A stretch of DNA of 7,134 bases from UBA4582 sp964228885 (GTDB taxonomy: Bacteria; Pseudomonadota; Gammaproteobacteria; Pseudomonadales; Azotimanducaceae), in the NCBI GenBank assembly GCA_964228885.1, contig CAXRCG010000127.1:1-7134 (forward strand), written 5' to 3'. A program made the position numbers and the translations under genes. The notes beneath the pieces are model-generated. The model did not search any database. It had not been told where the DNA came from and saw only the letters and a program-made list of their open reading frames with translations. Positions 1 through 5,899 of this stretch are shown one piece after another (the first letter of the stretch is position 1; each line of letters starts with the position of its first letter).

Positions 1-150
1 GGCGGCCCGGCAGTTACTTTGCCGGCCGGAAAAGGGCGGACTGCGCTCCCTCTAGGGGTGCAGTTAGTCGGTCGTCTCAATAAAGATGATAACCTTATTG
101 CGCATGCTGGCTGGATTCGACGGGAACTGCAACTAGGATCATCAAACTGA
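1..150 (+). CDS. Amidase-signature family hydrolase, C-terminal fragment (5' end outside window)
   Basis: Frame 1 is open from the first base to TGA at 148-150 and gives 49 residues. They begin GGPAVTLPAGKGRTALPLGV and continue QLVGR, then a helical tail NLIAHAGWIRREL. This matches the conserved C-terminal block of the amidase signature family (GatA, indoleacetamide hydrolase and relatives), where G-x-PA-x-x-(V/L)PAG is followed by LP-x-GVQL-(V/I)-G-R and a closing helix. The family hydrolyses carbon-nitrogen amide bonds with a Ser-cisSer-Lys triad. The triad lies in the N-terminal half and is not in this window, so activity cannot be judged. The gene points toward the transporter operon and ends about 45 bp from the restored end of the ATPase gene. 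A role in the same pathway, releasing an amine or ammonia from an imported amide, is only inferred from position. The family call is good; substrate and full length are unknown. Confidence 0.82.
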   Translation, partial: GGPAVTLPAGKGRTALPLGVQLVGRLNKDDNLIAHAGWIRRELQLGSSN

Positions 151-195
151 TGTCGAATCTTCAGGATCCAATTCAGGAACGAGACCCTGACCCCG
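151..195. other. Short convergent intergenic gap
   Basis: This gap separates the stop of the plus-strand amidase from the restored stop of the minus-strand ATPase. It contains a 7-bp direct repeat TTCAGGA (160-166 and 172-178) and a weak 5-bp stem, TCAGG at 173-177 with CCTGA at 186-190. Neither strand has a T-run after the stem, so I do not call an intrinsic terminator. How transcripts from the two converging genes end is not visible here. Confidence 0.5.
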
Positions 196-1262
196 TCAAT
201 CCGAAAGAAGTTTAGAGAGTTCAACAGGCCAGGTTAAAGTGACTTTATCGCCGACGTTTGACTTAACACTCTGAGATTTGGCTTCCAAGATGACGGGTTT
301 TGTAAGCCTACGTCGACGAAAAGACGAGTGAGATTGCCAGCGAATGTGCGTCCTGAGATTACACCCGCTAGGTGATTCATATCGCTAGATGATTCGATGG
401 AATTTGTCAGGCCGATATCCTCTGGCCGGACGCCAATAGATAGCGACTCGCCACGGCCAGCAAGATTGACGGGCACACGTACCGTCTGATCGAGCCCGTC
501 CAGCTTGATATTTCCTGTCTCAGGCTCGTAACTATTGGCGTCGAAAAGGTTAATCTGCCCAACAAAGTCTGCGACGAATCGGGTTCTTGGTTCGTTATAG
601 ATGTCTTCTGCGCCACCCATTTGCTCTATTCGCCCCGAGTTCATCACAACGATGCGATCAGACATATTCATAGCCTCAGTCTGGTCATGCGTGACGTAGA
701 CGGTAGTGATCGCTAGCTCTTGTTGAATACGCCGTAGTTCGATTTGCATCGTTTCACGTAATTTCAGATCGAGCGCGCCCAGAGGTTCATCCATAAGGAG
801 AACCTTAGGGGGATAAGCGACGGCACGAGCAACCGCAATTCGTTGCTGCTGACCTCCACTAACCTCAGCGGGATAGCGATCATGAACCTCGGGTAGTCGA
901 ATGAGGTCCAGTAACTCTTCAACACGATCATTAATATCCTGTTTTGGATAGCGTCGTTCCTTGAGTCCGAATCCAATGTTTTCAGCAATTGTCATGTGAG
1001 GAAACAAAGCGTAATCCTGAAACACCATGCCGATTTCGCGGTGCTGGGGTGCAACCTGCGTCACGTCTTCATCCCCAAGAAGAATCTTTCCTTCCGTAGG
1101 CTCGATAAAGCCCGCAATAAGCCGCAGGGTGGTTGTCTTGCCGCAGCCGGAAGGCCCAAGCAACGTGAGAAATTCACCTTCCTGAATTTCAAGATCTAAT
1201 TCATGCAGGGCGACAAAATCACCAAAGGATTTTCTAACACCTTTAAGGAGAACGCGTGACAT
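196..1262 (-). pseudogene. PotA-like ABC transporter ATPase, frameshifted near the C-terminus
   Basis: This is the nucleotide-binding subunit of an ABC importer; it hydrolyses ATP at the cytoplasmic face of the two permeases encoded upstream. Visible motifs are Walker A GPSGCGKT (residues 36-43), Q-loop Gln82, signature VSGGQQQR (134-141), Walker B VLLMDEP (154-160) and the H-loop His192. A C-terminal regulatory domain of TOBE type follows from about residue 235. As read, the frame ends at 234 with an unrelated tail after Gln321. Adding one A to the run at 298-301 continues the protein as KPVILEAKS...VGDKVTLTWPVELSKLLSD, stopping at 196-198 and giving 355 residues, a usual PotA-like length with a normal TOBE ending. 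The break is therefore either a real one-base deletion or a sequence error. The ATPase core is intact, so even the shortened 342-residue form may work. The start is the ATG at 1262; its ribosome site is weak. It is the last gene of the operon, after the binding-protein gene. Confidence 0.88.
298..301 (-). other. Site of apparent one-base deletion in the ATPase gene
   Basis: On the coding (minus) strand the run reads ACAAAACCCGTC. In the current frame this gives Q-N-P-S-S-W, a tail unlike the family. With five A residues it would give Q-K-P-V-I-L and the expected TOBE ending. Loss of one base in a short homopolymer is a common sequencing or assembly error and also a common true mutation; the sequence alone cannot separate them. 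Confidence 0.75.
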
Positions 1263-1270
1263 AGGAAATA

Positions 1271-1360
1271 CTCGCTACTGGAGTGGCTCAAAAGCGGGCC
1301 GCCCGAGAACAGCCCACTTTTGAGCAATGGAAGCTAAGACAGCGTCAGATGCTCGCTACT
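1271..1360. repeat. 9-bp direct repeat pair (CTCGCTACT) bracketing the intergenic hairpin
   Basis: CTCGCTACT occurs at 1271-1279 and again at 1352-1360. The second copy covers the stop codon of the binding-protein gene, and the first lies just upstream of the ATPase start. If the two copies were collapsed into one, the TAG stop would sit 12 nt before the ATPase ATG, the sort of tight spacing expected in an operon. The 72 bp between the copies could therefore be an inserted element with target duplication, or the product of a local duplication. Two 9-bp matches this close could also arise by chance. Confidence 0.45.
1286..1325 (-). promoter_or_regulatory. Strong intergenic hairpin between binding-protein and ATPase genes
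   Basis: The arms are GCTCAAAAGCGGGC (1286-1299) and GCCCACTTTTGAGC (1312-1325) with a 12-nt loop. In the minus-strand transcript all 14 positions pair, one of them as a G-U wobble. No T-run follows the full stem, so it is not a standard terminator, although a small inner stem at 1295-1305 is followed by CTTTT on the minus strand. In importer operons, hairpins placed after the binding-protein gene are known to protect the upstream mRNA from 3' decay and so raise binding protein above the other subunits. That role fits the position here but is inferred. Confidence 0.65.
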
Positions 1361-2429
1361 GAGAAACAGACCGGTTCCACTGGTCAATCCAGTCCGAGGT
1401 GTCAGCTTTCTGATAATCGATTTTCAACTGATTACCGATCTTAGCCGGGTCAAGTTCCAGCATCTCTGCAAAAATTGGATCACTAGCCAGTTGCGAAATT
1501 GACTTTCGGTTCGTGGGTACGACGCCACTTTTTACAGCATAAAGCATCTGAAATTCAGGCTCTTGATACTCATTGATGAACCATGAAGCCGCCTCAGGTA
1601 CTTTACTGTGCTTAGGAATCACGAGCCAACCATACTTGCCTACGCCGACATGGCTAGTTCCCGTGATGACAGGTTGGACGGTATCAACCGGTGAGCCAGC
1701 TTTGCGGGCTCTAAGGCACCAACCAGCGTGGACCACTGCCGCATAAACGTCGCCTGACTCAAACTGGGTCACCACTTCTCCACCGCGAGACCAGAACTTC
1801 AAGGAGTTGAGACTTTTAATTACCTCAAGACCAGGTCCAACATTCTGCTCGTTTCCACCCGCTGCGTATGCAATTGCGCCAAAATTTGCGAATCCACCGC
1901 CTGAGGTGATGTCCGGGATCACAACCCGACCGGCGAGTTTCTCATTCGCTAGGTCCTTGTAAGTTTTTGGAGCCGGCAGCCCGAGCTCGGCATATTTTTC
2001 ACGGTTGTAGCAGATAACCTCTTGCGTGCTCCAGGATGCAACTCGCCAATCATTGTACTGCCAGTCATCAAGGTATTCCTTGTTGGTGAGCTGGCTGAGA
2101 TCAATTTTCTGTATCAGCTCATTGGTTTGAAAGAATTCCTTTTCCTGCGCGTCAAGCGTTTCCATCACGTCGAAAGGCGCTTTCCCACGAGCAGCAATCA
2201 GTTTGGCGAGATTGGCCTGAGGACTTCCGGTGACAAATTCAATCTTGCCGCCGAGGGCCTCAAATTTAGGCACGATTGCCTGCACCATGTTTTCTTTCCA
2301 AGAGCCACCCCAGGTGGCAACCCTTAATGTGACGCCGTCGAATTGACCAGCAACACCGCTAGATGCGGTGAGTATCCCAACACTCAGAGCTGCGCTCTTG
2401 AGTATCAGGCCTGTGCGTTTAAGTTTCAT
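1356..2429 (-). CDS. Periplasmic substrate-binding protein of a PotD/PotF-like ABC importer
   Basis: This 357-residue secreted protein captures the solute and delivers it to the permease pair encoded upstream. The N-terminus (MKLKRTGLILKSAALSVGIL, then TASSGVAG) is a Sec signal peptide: basic start, hydrophobic core, and a likely cleavage near residues 27-28. No lipobox cysteine is seen, so it should be free in the periplasm. The mature start, VTLRVATWGGSW, followed by a PFDV(M) segment and the GWLVIPK...AASWFINEY region, is typical of cluster D binding proteins (spermidine/putrescine, iron, thiamine and opine types). The late segment SGVVPTNRK is also typical of this group. Specificity cannot be assigned: polyamine binders are only one branch, and related proteins sit next to many catabolic genes. 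The start is well supported by a strong ribosome site. A 55-bp gap separates it from the permease gene upstream in the operon. Confidence 0.88.
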   Translation of the reverse strand: MKLKRTGLILKSAALSVGILTASSGVAGQFDGVTLRVATWGGSWKENMVQAIVPKFEALGGKIEFVTGSPQANLAKLIAARGKAPFDVMETLDAQEKEFFQTNELIQKIDLSQLTNKEYLDDWQYNDWRVASWSTQEVICYNREKYAELGLPAPKTYKDLANEKLAGRVVIPDITSGGGFANFGAIAYAAGGNEQNVGPGLEVIKSLNSLKFWSRGGEVVTQFESGDVYAAVVHAGWCLRARKAGSPVDTVQPVITGTSHVGVGKYGWLVIPKHSKVPEAASWFINEYQEPEFQMLYAVKSGVVPTNRKSISQLASDPIFAEMLELDPAKIGNQLKIDYQKADTSDWIDQWNRSVSQ

Positions 2430-2435
2430 GATTAT

Positions 2436-2444
2436 TCCTCTCCT
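2436..2444 (-). promoter_or_regulatory. Strong ribosome binding site of the binding-protein gene
   Basis: The minus strand reads AGGAGAGGA, six bases before the ATG at 2429. It is the strongest Shine-Dalgarno match in the operon, whereas the permease and ATPase genes have weak ones. This fits the higher level of binding protein that importers usually need. Confidence 0.8.
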
Positions 2445-2484
2445 ATTTTTACGGGAAAATTAGACCACTCTTGGTTTGCAACAT

Positions 2485-3399
2485 TCATCTACTACCAGAC
2501 CTCAACAAATTATCTAGACCAACAAGTTTCTGCATGCCGAGCAAAACTAACAAACAGAAAAATATGACTAGAGATGACGATGCCAAAATGCTGGGATCAA
2601 AGTCATTCTCCATTCCATAAAACAGTTCGACCGGATAGGTGACGAATCCGGGTGCAGTAAGAAATATTGAGATGGGCACGTCCGCGAAAGACACCATGAA
2701 AGAGTAGAGTGCTCCCGCATAGACGCCCGGCATGATCACCGGGAGCGTCACTCGACGAAAAGTTCGCCATCGATTTGCGCCAAGGCTAAACGCCGCCTCT
2801 TCGAGTCGAACGTCAAACCGCTGCAGGATAGCAGTGACCGTTCCAACGACATAAGGCGTTGCCACGAACAGATGTCCAATGTAAAGACCAATAAACGTTC
2901 CCTGAAAATAAAGTCCCGTTGCATCGCCAAAAAGATAGTAAAGCTGCAAGAAGGCGATACCGGTAACGATCGCGGGTATTTGCAGAGGCGCACGAAAAAC
3001 AGAGGAAATTACACTGCGTCCCGGCAGTTTCCCTCGGACAATACCTAACGCTGCAGGAATTCCGATGATGCATGCTCCCAATGCTGCCAGAGTGGCCAGC
3101 CCAAAACTGAGCGCGAGCGCCTTGAACTGTGCGGTGGGAATTTTTGTGTACCACTGAAGTGAAGGGTCGTCGGGGGGGAACTTGATCGCTGTGTAGTATT
3201 CGCCTCCGTGAAAAGAAGCCCCGATCACCACAATCATCGGCGACAACAGAAATATGTATGACAGGGCGCAGTAAATGTAATGCCCGAGTTTCCCCCATGG
3301 ATAGCCACGCTTTGGTGGAGGACCCTTGCGCCGTCTTTGGGCAATACGGGATAACGAGTCCGAGCTAGCGTCTCGAGAAAGTTGCGCGCCGGAACTCAT
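2485..3399 (-). CDS. ABC importer inner-membrane permease, PotC-like
   Basis: This is the second transmembrane subunit, 304 residues, of the BPD-transport-2 family. About six hydrophobic segments lie near residues 39-62, 94-120, 132-157, 168-192, 221-247 and 271-291. The cytoplasmic EAA loop that docks on the ATPase is clear at residues 200-225 (EEAAFSLG, then the conserved LPVIMPG). A longer open frame reaches 3687, but its extra 96 residues lie opposite the preceding permease gene in another frame and look unlike any permease N-terminus. The ATG at 3399 is preferred because it overlaps the upstream stop as TAATG, a standard arrangement for translational coupling. The first 35 or so residues are polar and basic (QRRRKGPPPKR) and are likely cytoplasmic. 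It should form a heterodimer with the neighbouring permease. Confidence 0.88.
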   Translation of the reverse strand: MSSGAQLSRDASSDSLSRIAQRRRKGPPPKRGYPWGKLGHYIYCALSYIFLLSPMIVVIGASFHGGEYYTAIKFPPDDPSLQWYTKIPTAQFKALALSFGLATLAALGACIIGIPAALGIVRGKLPGRSVISSVFRAPLQIPAIVTGIAFLQLYYLFGDATGLYFQGTFIGLYIGHLFVATPYVVGTVTAILQRFDVRLEEAAFSLGANRWRTFRRVTLPVIMPGVYAGALYSFMVSFADVPISIFLTAPGFVTYPVELFYGMENDFDPSILASSSLVIFFCLLVLLGMQKLVGLDNLLRSGSR

Positions 3400-4253
3400 T
3401 AGGCAATTACCAGTCTCGCCGACCGCAGTCGTCGAATTAGATAGATCGACAGGAGATTGATCAGCAACACAGTCACAAGCAACACAGCGGCTAAGGTGCC
3501 AGCCATAGAGTATTTGATCTCCATCATCACTGTTCGCTGAATGAGGACCGGAAGAGTGAAGACTCTTCCGCCGCCCAATAGTGCGGCGGATGTAAATGCC
3601 CCCATGCACATATTGAAGATCATGAGGACGCCAACCGTGACACCGGGCAGGCTCAATGGGAACAGCACACGGAGATGCATGCGCCATCGACTGGCCCCGT
3701 GAATTTGGGCCGCGTCTTCAAGGGATCTCGGAATCGTCTGAATAACGCTATATAGAAGTAGCACTCCGAAGCCCAACGTAAAGTGCATCAAGCCAACAAC
3801 CACACCAGTTTGATTTCCAATAATTGTGTAGGGGGTGTCGACGATTCCCAGTCCCATCAGCGCCTGGTTAACTAAGCCATCTGCGGAAAATATGATGATC
3901 AGACCAAACACCTTGATTACGATCGTGACAAATGTGGCAACAACGATTCCTGCAAGCAGAATCATCGACCATTTAGATTGCATACGCGCTATCAGGTACG
4001 CCACCGGAAAACCGAGCGTCAGCGTAAAAAGAGCGGCCAGCCCTGATGTCTTTACCGTTATCCAGAGCGTGTGCAGGTAGAAGGAGTCTGTGAAGAACCG
4101 AAGGTAATTGACCATGCTTGCGGTATCGCTGATTCTCCCCAAGCCTAGATCCTTAAAGAAACTGCCTTTCAGAAATACATACTGGCTGGCGACGATCAAC
4201 AATCCCACAATAAGAAAACTTGGCAGCAGTACGTATTCCCAGCGTGTTTTCAT
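3399..4253 (-). CDS. ABC importer inner-membrane permease, PotB-like
   Basis: This is the first transmembrane subunit, 284 residues, of the same BPD-transport family as its neighbour. Hydrophobic segments lie near residues 7-28, 62-90, 96-121, 147-170, 201-224 and 252-275. The EAA loop is at 178-204 (LEDAAQIHGASRW, then FPLSLPG). Both the PotB-like position before the PotC-like gene and the long loop after the first segment (YVFLKGSFF through DSFYLHTLW) suit the B-type subunit. The start is ATG at 4253 with only a weak ribosome site, 31 bp after the Rieske oxygenase stop. Its stop overlaps the start of the next permease gene by one base, so equal production of the two subunits is expected. 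The substrate is not readable from the sequence. Confidence 0.88.
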   Translation of the reverse strand: MKTRWEYVLLPSFLIVGLLIVASQYVFLKGSFFKDLGLGRISDTASMVNYLRFFTDSFYLHTLWITVKTSGLAALFTLTLGFPVAYLIARMQSKWSMILLAGIVVATFVTIVIKVFGLIIIFSADGLVNQALMGLGIVDTPYTIIGNQTGVVVGLMHFTLGFGVLLLYSVIQTIPRSLEDAAQIHGASRWRMHLRVLFPLSLPGVTVGVLMIFNMCMGAFTSAALLGGGRVFTLPVLIQRTVMMEIKYSMAGTLAAVLLVTVLLINLLSIYLIRRLRSARLVIA

Positions 4254-4284
4254 GATCGTCAGACTAGTGAATTAGTGTGTTAAT

Positions 4285-5685
4285 TCAAGTGTCGCCACAA
4301 TGCGCCGTAAAGCGTGTGTCATTCTTGAGAGCTCTCAGTTTTGACTCGATGAAAGATGCCCGTTCATCACCGCCCAGAGTGTCACCCTCAAATACGATTT
4401 CCATGACAGCGTCGGTGACATCCTTTAGTAGTTGCTCATCATCAGAAGGATGAATCGGTATGGGCAACACGGTATCTTGAGTATGGGTAAGAAATTCCTC
4501 GCCCGCCCTTTCTGACTCGGGGAGACGCTCACCGGCTTGAATGGCTCGAATCGCGCGTCTTAACTTGCGTCTCAGATAAGCCACGCCTTTATCGGTAGAG
4601 CCCAGGTTTTCCGCGGCGTGAGCATTGATCGAGCCCTGGGATACCTGCGCCTCGTAGTCATTGGGATGCCTTTGCCGGTATTCGTACGGTTCTTGTCCTG
4701 TTTGACCTGGGAAATCCACTGAATTTTTCCCAACCATAGATCGATCACCTTGGCCCTCAGGGTCGATGCCGGGCCCAAAGCTTCGCCACGCAATAATCAT
4801 GCAGTTTTCGTTGTCGTGTGGAATCGTCCACTTGGTGATGCTGGCTCGCTTGAAGTACTTTTCTTCACGACCTGTCTCCCACCATGCTCCCACTTGGCTA
4901 AATGAAGGAGAGATAGTTTCCTGTGACCGCACCCAGATTTTGTCCTCAATGCGATAGGTGAGCGTTGCATAAATCTTATGGGGTTTTTCGTAAAACTGGG
5001 TTACAGGAGCAATACCCCAGGTATCACCGAAATGAATATCAGTCACGCGCGCATGCAGAAATACGGTGTGCCAGGGATCCATTGTGTTTTCGCAAATTTG
5101 AAGCCAGTTGCAGGGATAATGAATCGAGTAAGGCACCATTTCGACGTCAGGCAACATCGTTGTGTCCCATTTAGGGAAATCCGGTTGCTCGTCAGGAGGT
5201 CCCATATAGGCAAAAATTAGGCCAAGATATTCAACGACGGGATAAGCCCCGTGACATATCTTCTCGCTTAGTTTCGAATCTTGAGCTGGTGTTTCGAGAA
5301 TGGTGCCATCAACGTCATAGAGCCAGCCGTGGTAGCAACATCTGAGACCTTGTTCCTCGATCACACCAAACTCAAGAGAAGCGTTGCGGTGACTGCAGTG
5401 GAGATGCAATAGCCCCAGTGTCCCCTGTTTGTTACGAAACACAACAAGGTCTTCGCCGAGAATGCGGATACGAAGAGGCACATCGCTGAGTTCACTGTCG
5501 AGTGCAACGGGGATCCAGAACCGACGGAAATACTCGCCGCAGGGCGTCCCCGGGCCTACGTGCGTAAGTTCGTTATCTTCAATAGGCCGCTTTGCTTTGT
5601 GGTATCCACCGAAGGCGACTTGAATATTATTTTTATAACTTCTCGTTTCCTTGAGGTAGGCGCTTTGTGGTAAATCGTTTGACAA
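4285..5685 (-). CDS. Rieske non-heme iron oxygenase alpha subunit, phthalate-dioxygenase/LigXa-like
   Basis: This 466-residue cytoplasmic enzyme is expected to use O2 and electrons from a partner reductase for ring hydroxylation or O/N-dealkylation. The Rieske [2Fe-2S] ligands are all present: Cys97-x-His99, then sixteen residues, then Cys116-x2-His119 in CCYHGW. The catalytic iron site is DPWHTVFLH, with Asp203 as the likely bridge from the neighbouring subunit's cluster and His206 and His211 as iron ligands. The third ligand is most likely Asp343 in HPNDYEAQ. That segment plus NLGSTDKGVAYLRR places it with the phthalate 4,5-dioxygenase and LigXa-type branch. Only a TTG start is available: an in-frame stop lies upstream, no ATG or GTG intervenes, and GAGGA is placed 8 nt before it. 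It is the first gene of the importer operon, so enzyme and uptake are probably co-induced. No reductase or ferredoxin gene is in view. The family is near certain; the substrate is unknown. Confidence 0.93.
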   Translation of the reverse strand: MSNDLPQSAYLKETRSYKNNIQVAFGGYHKAKRPIEDNELTHVGPGTPCGEYFRRFWIPVALDSELSDVPLRIRILGEDLVVFRNKQGTLGLLHLHCSHRNASLEFGVIEEQGLRCCYHGWLYDVDGTILETPAQDSKLSEKICHGAYPVVEYLGLIFAYMGPPDEQPDFPKWDTTMLPDVEMVPYSIHYPCNWLQICENTMDPWHTVFLHARVTDIHFGDTWGIAPVTQFYEKPHKIYATLTYRIEDKIWVRSQETISPSFSQVGAWWETGREEKYFKRASITKWTIPHDNENCMIIAWRSFGPGIDPEGQGDRSMVGKNSVDFPGQTGQEPYEYRQRHPNDYEAQVSQGSINAHAAENLGSTDKGVAYLRRKLRRAIRAIQAGERLPESERAGEEFLTHTQDTVLPIPIHPSDDEQLLKDVTDAVMEIVFEGDTLGGDERASFIESKLRALKNDTRFTAHCGDT

Positions 5686-5693
5686 TGAGAGGG

Positions 5694-5698
5694 TCCTC
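5694..5698 (-). promoter_or_regulatory. Ribosome binding site supporting the TTG start of the Rieske gene
   Basis: The minus strand reads GAGGA followed by 8 nt and then TTG at 5685. With no other start codon between here and the upstream in-frame stop, this decides the start. The TTG is likely to lower translation relative to an ATG. Confidence 0.7.
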
Positions 5699-5739
5699 GT
5701 GAGAAATCCTGTTTTAAGTTCGATTTAAATTAAACAATG

Positions 5740-5761
5740 ATTCTTATGTTCGTAAGAGAAT
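5740..5761. promoter_or_regulatory. Gapped dyad ATTCT-N12-AGAAT, possible operator
   Basis: Five-base arms ATTCT and AGAAT are spaced about two helical turns apart (22 bp in total) and lie about 55 bp upstream of the Rieske start. Dyads of this spacing are used by dimeric regulators, but AT-rich DNA makes chance matches common. It could equally influence a leftward promoter or do nothing. Confidence 0.3.
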
Positions 5762-5773
5762 TAGTCACTAAGC

Positions 5774-5783
5774 GTTAATTAAC
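5774..5783. promoter_or_regulatory. Perfect 10-bp palindrome GTTAATTAAC, possible operator
   Basis: This exact palindrome sits near the middle of the divergent control region, about 90 bp from the oxygenase start and about 115 bp from the dehydrogenase start. That is a sensible place for a regulator governing both directions. The family of regulator cannot be told from it. Confidence 0.35.
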
Positions 5784-5884
5784 TACCTGTCAGATTGGGA
5801 AGTCGATTGGTGGAAACCCGATTTGATATAGGATATTTACTCATTACAAAAATCGTGGTAATTAATAAAATTCCCCAGTAGCCA

Positions 5885-5890
5885 GAGGTG
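5885..5890 (+). promoter_or_regulatory. Ribosome binding site that selects ATG 5900 for the dehydrogenase
   Basis: GAGGTG matches the anti-Shine-Dalgarno core and lies 9 nt before ATG 5900. The alternative GTG start at 5888 is inside this very motif and has no ribosome site of its own. The ATG is therefore preferred, removing four residues from the longest frame. Confidence 0.75.
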
Positions 5891-5899
5891 GCAATTGAA

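Larger units (their letters stand above)
5686..5899. promoter_or_regulatory. Divergent promoter and operator region
   Basis: About 200 bp of AT-rich DNA separates the start of the minus-strand oxygenase-importer operon from the plus-strand dehydrogenase operon, so promoters for both should lie here. The sequence holds a perfect palindrome (5774-5783), a gapped dyad (5740-5761), the palindrome ATTTAAAT (5723-5730) and a GATTGG direct repeat 12 bp apart (5793-5798, 5805-5810). A rightward promoter could be TTGATA (5823-5828) with TACAAA (5845-5850) at 16-bp spacing, but the match is mediocre. No convincing leftward promoter was found. A shared operator with one regulator for both operons is plausible, and that regulator is not encoded in this window. 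Confidence 0.6.

Noticed and set aside
7..25. CCGGCA/TGCCGG stem-loop resembling a terminator
   Set aside because: It lies inside the amidase coding frame, encodes conserved residues, and is not followed by a T-run on either strand.
173..190. TCAGG/CCTGA hairpin between the convergent genes as a bidirectional terminator
   Set aside because: The stem is only 5 bp with an 8-nt loop and no T-tract follows on either strand.
298..301. Programmed -1 frameshift in the ATPase gene
   Set aside because: The zero-frame codons CAA AAC CCG do not form an X-XXY-YYZ slippery site, no stimulatory structure was recognised, and related ATPases do not use recoding. A deletion or sequence error is simpler.
2022..2327. 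101-residue plus-strand frame opposite the binding-protein gene
   Set aside because: It is entirely antisense to a well-supported gene and has no recognisable protein character.
3400..3687. 96-residue N-terminal extension of the PotC-like permease
   Set aside because: It lies wholly opposite the upstream permease gene in another frame, has no permease-like character, and the TAATG-coupled ATG at 3399 is a much better start.
5888..5899. GTG start for the 2-hydroxyacid dehydrogenase
   Set aside because: The GTG is part of the GAGGTG ribosome site that serves the ATG at 5900, and nothing upstream of it resembles a ribosome site.
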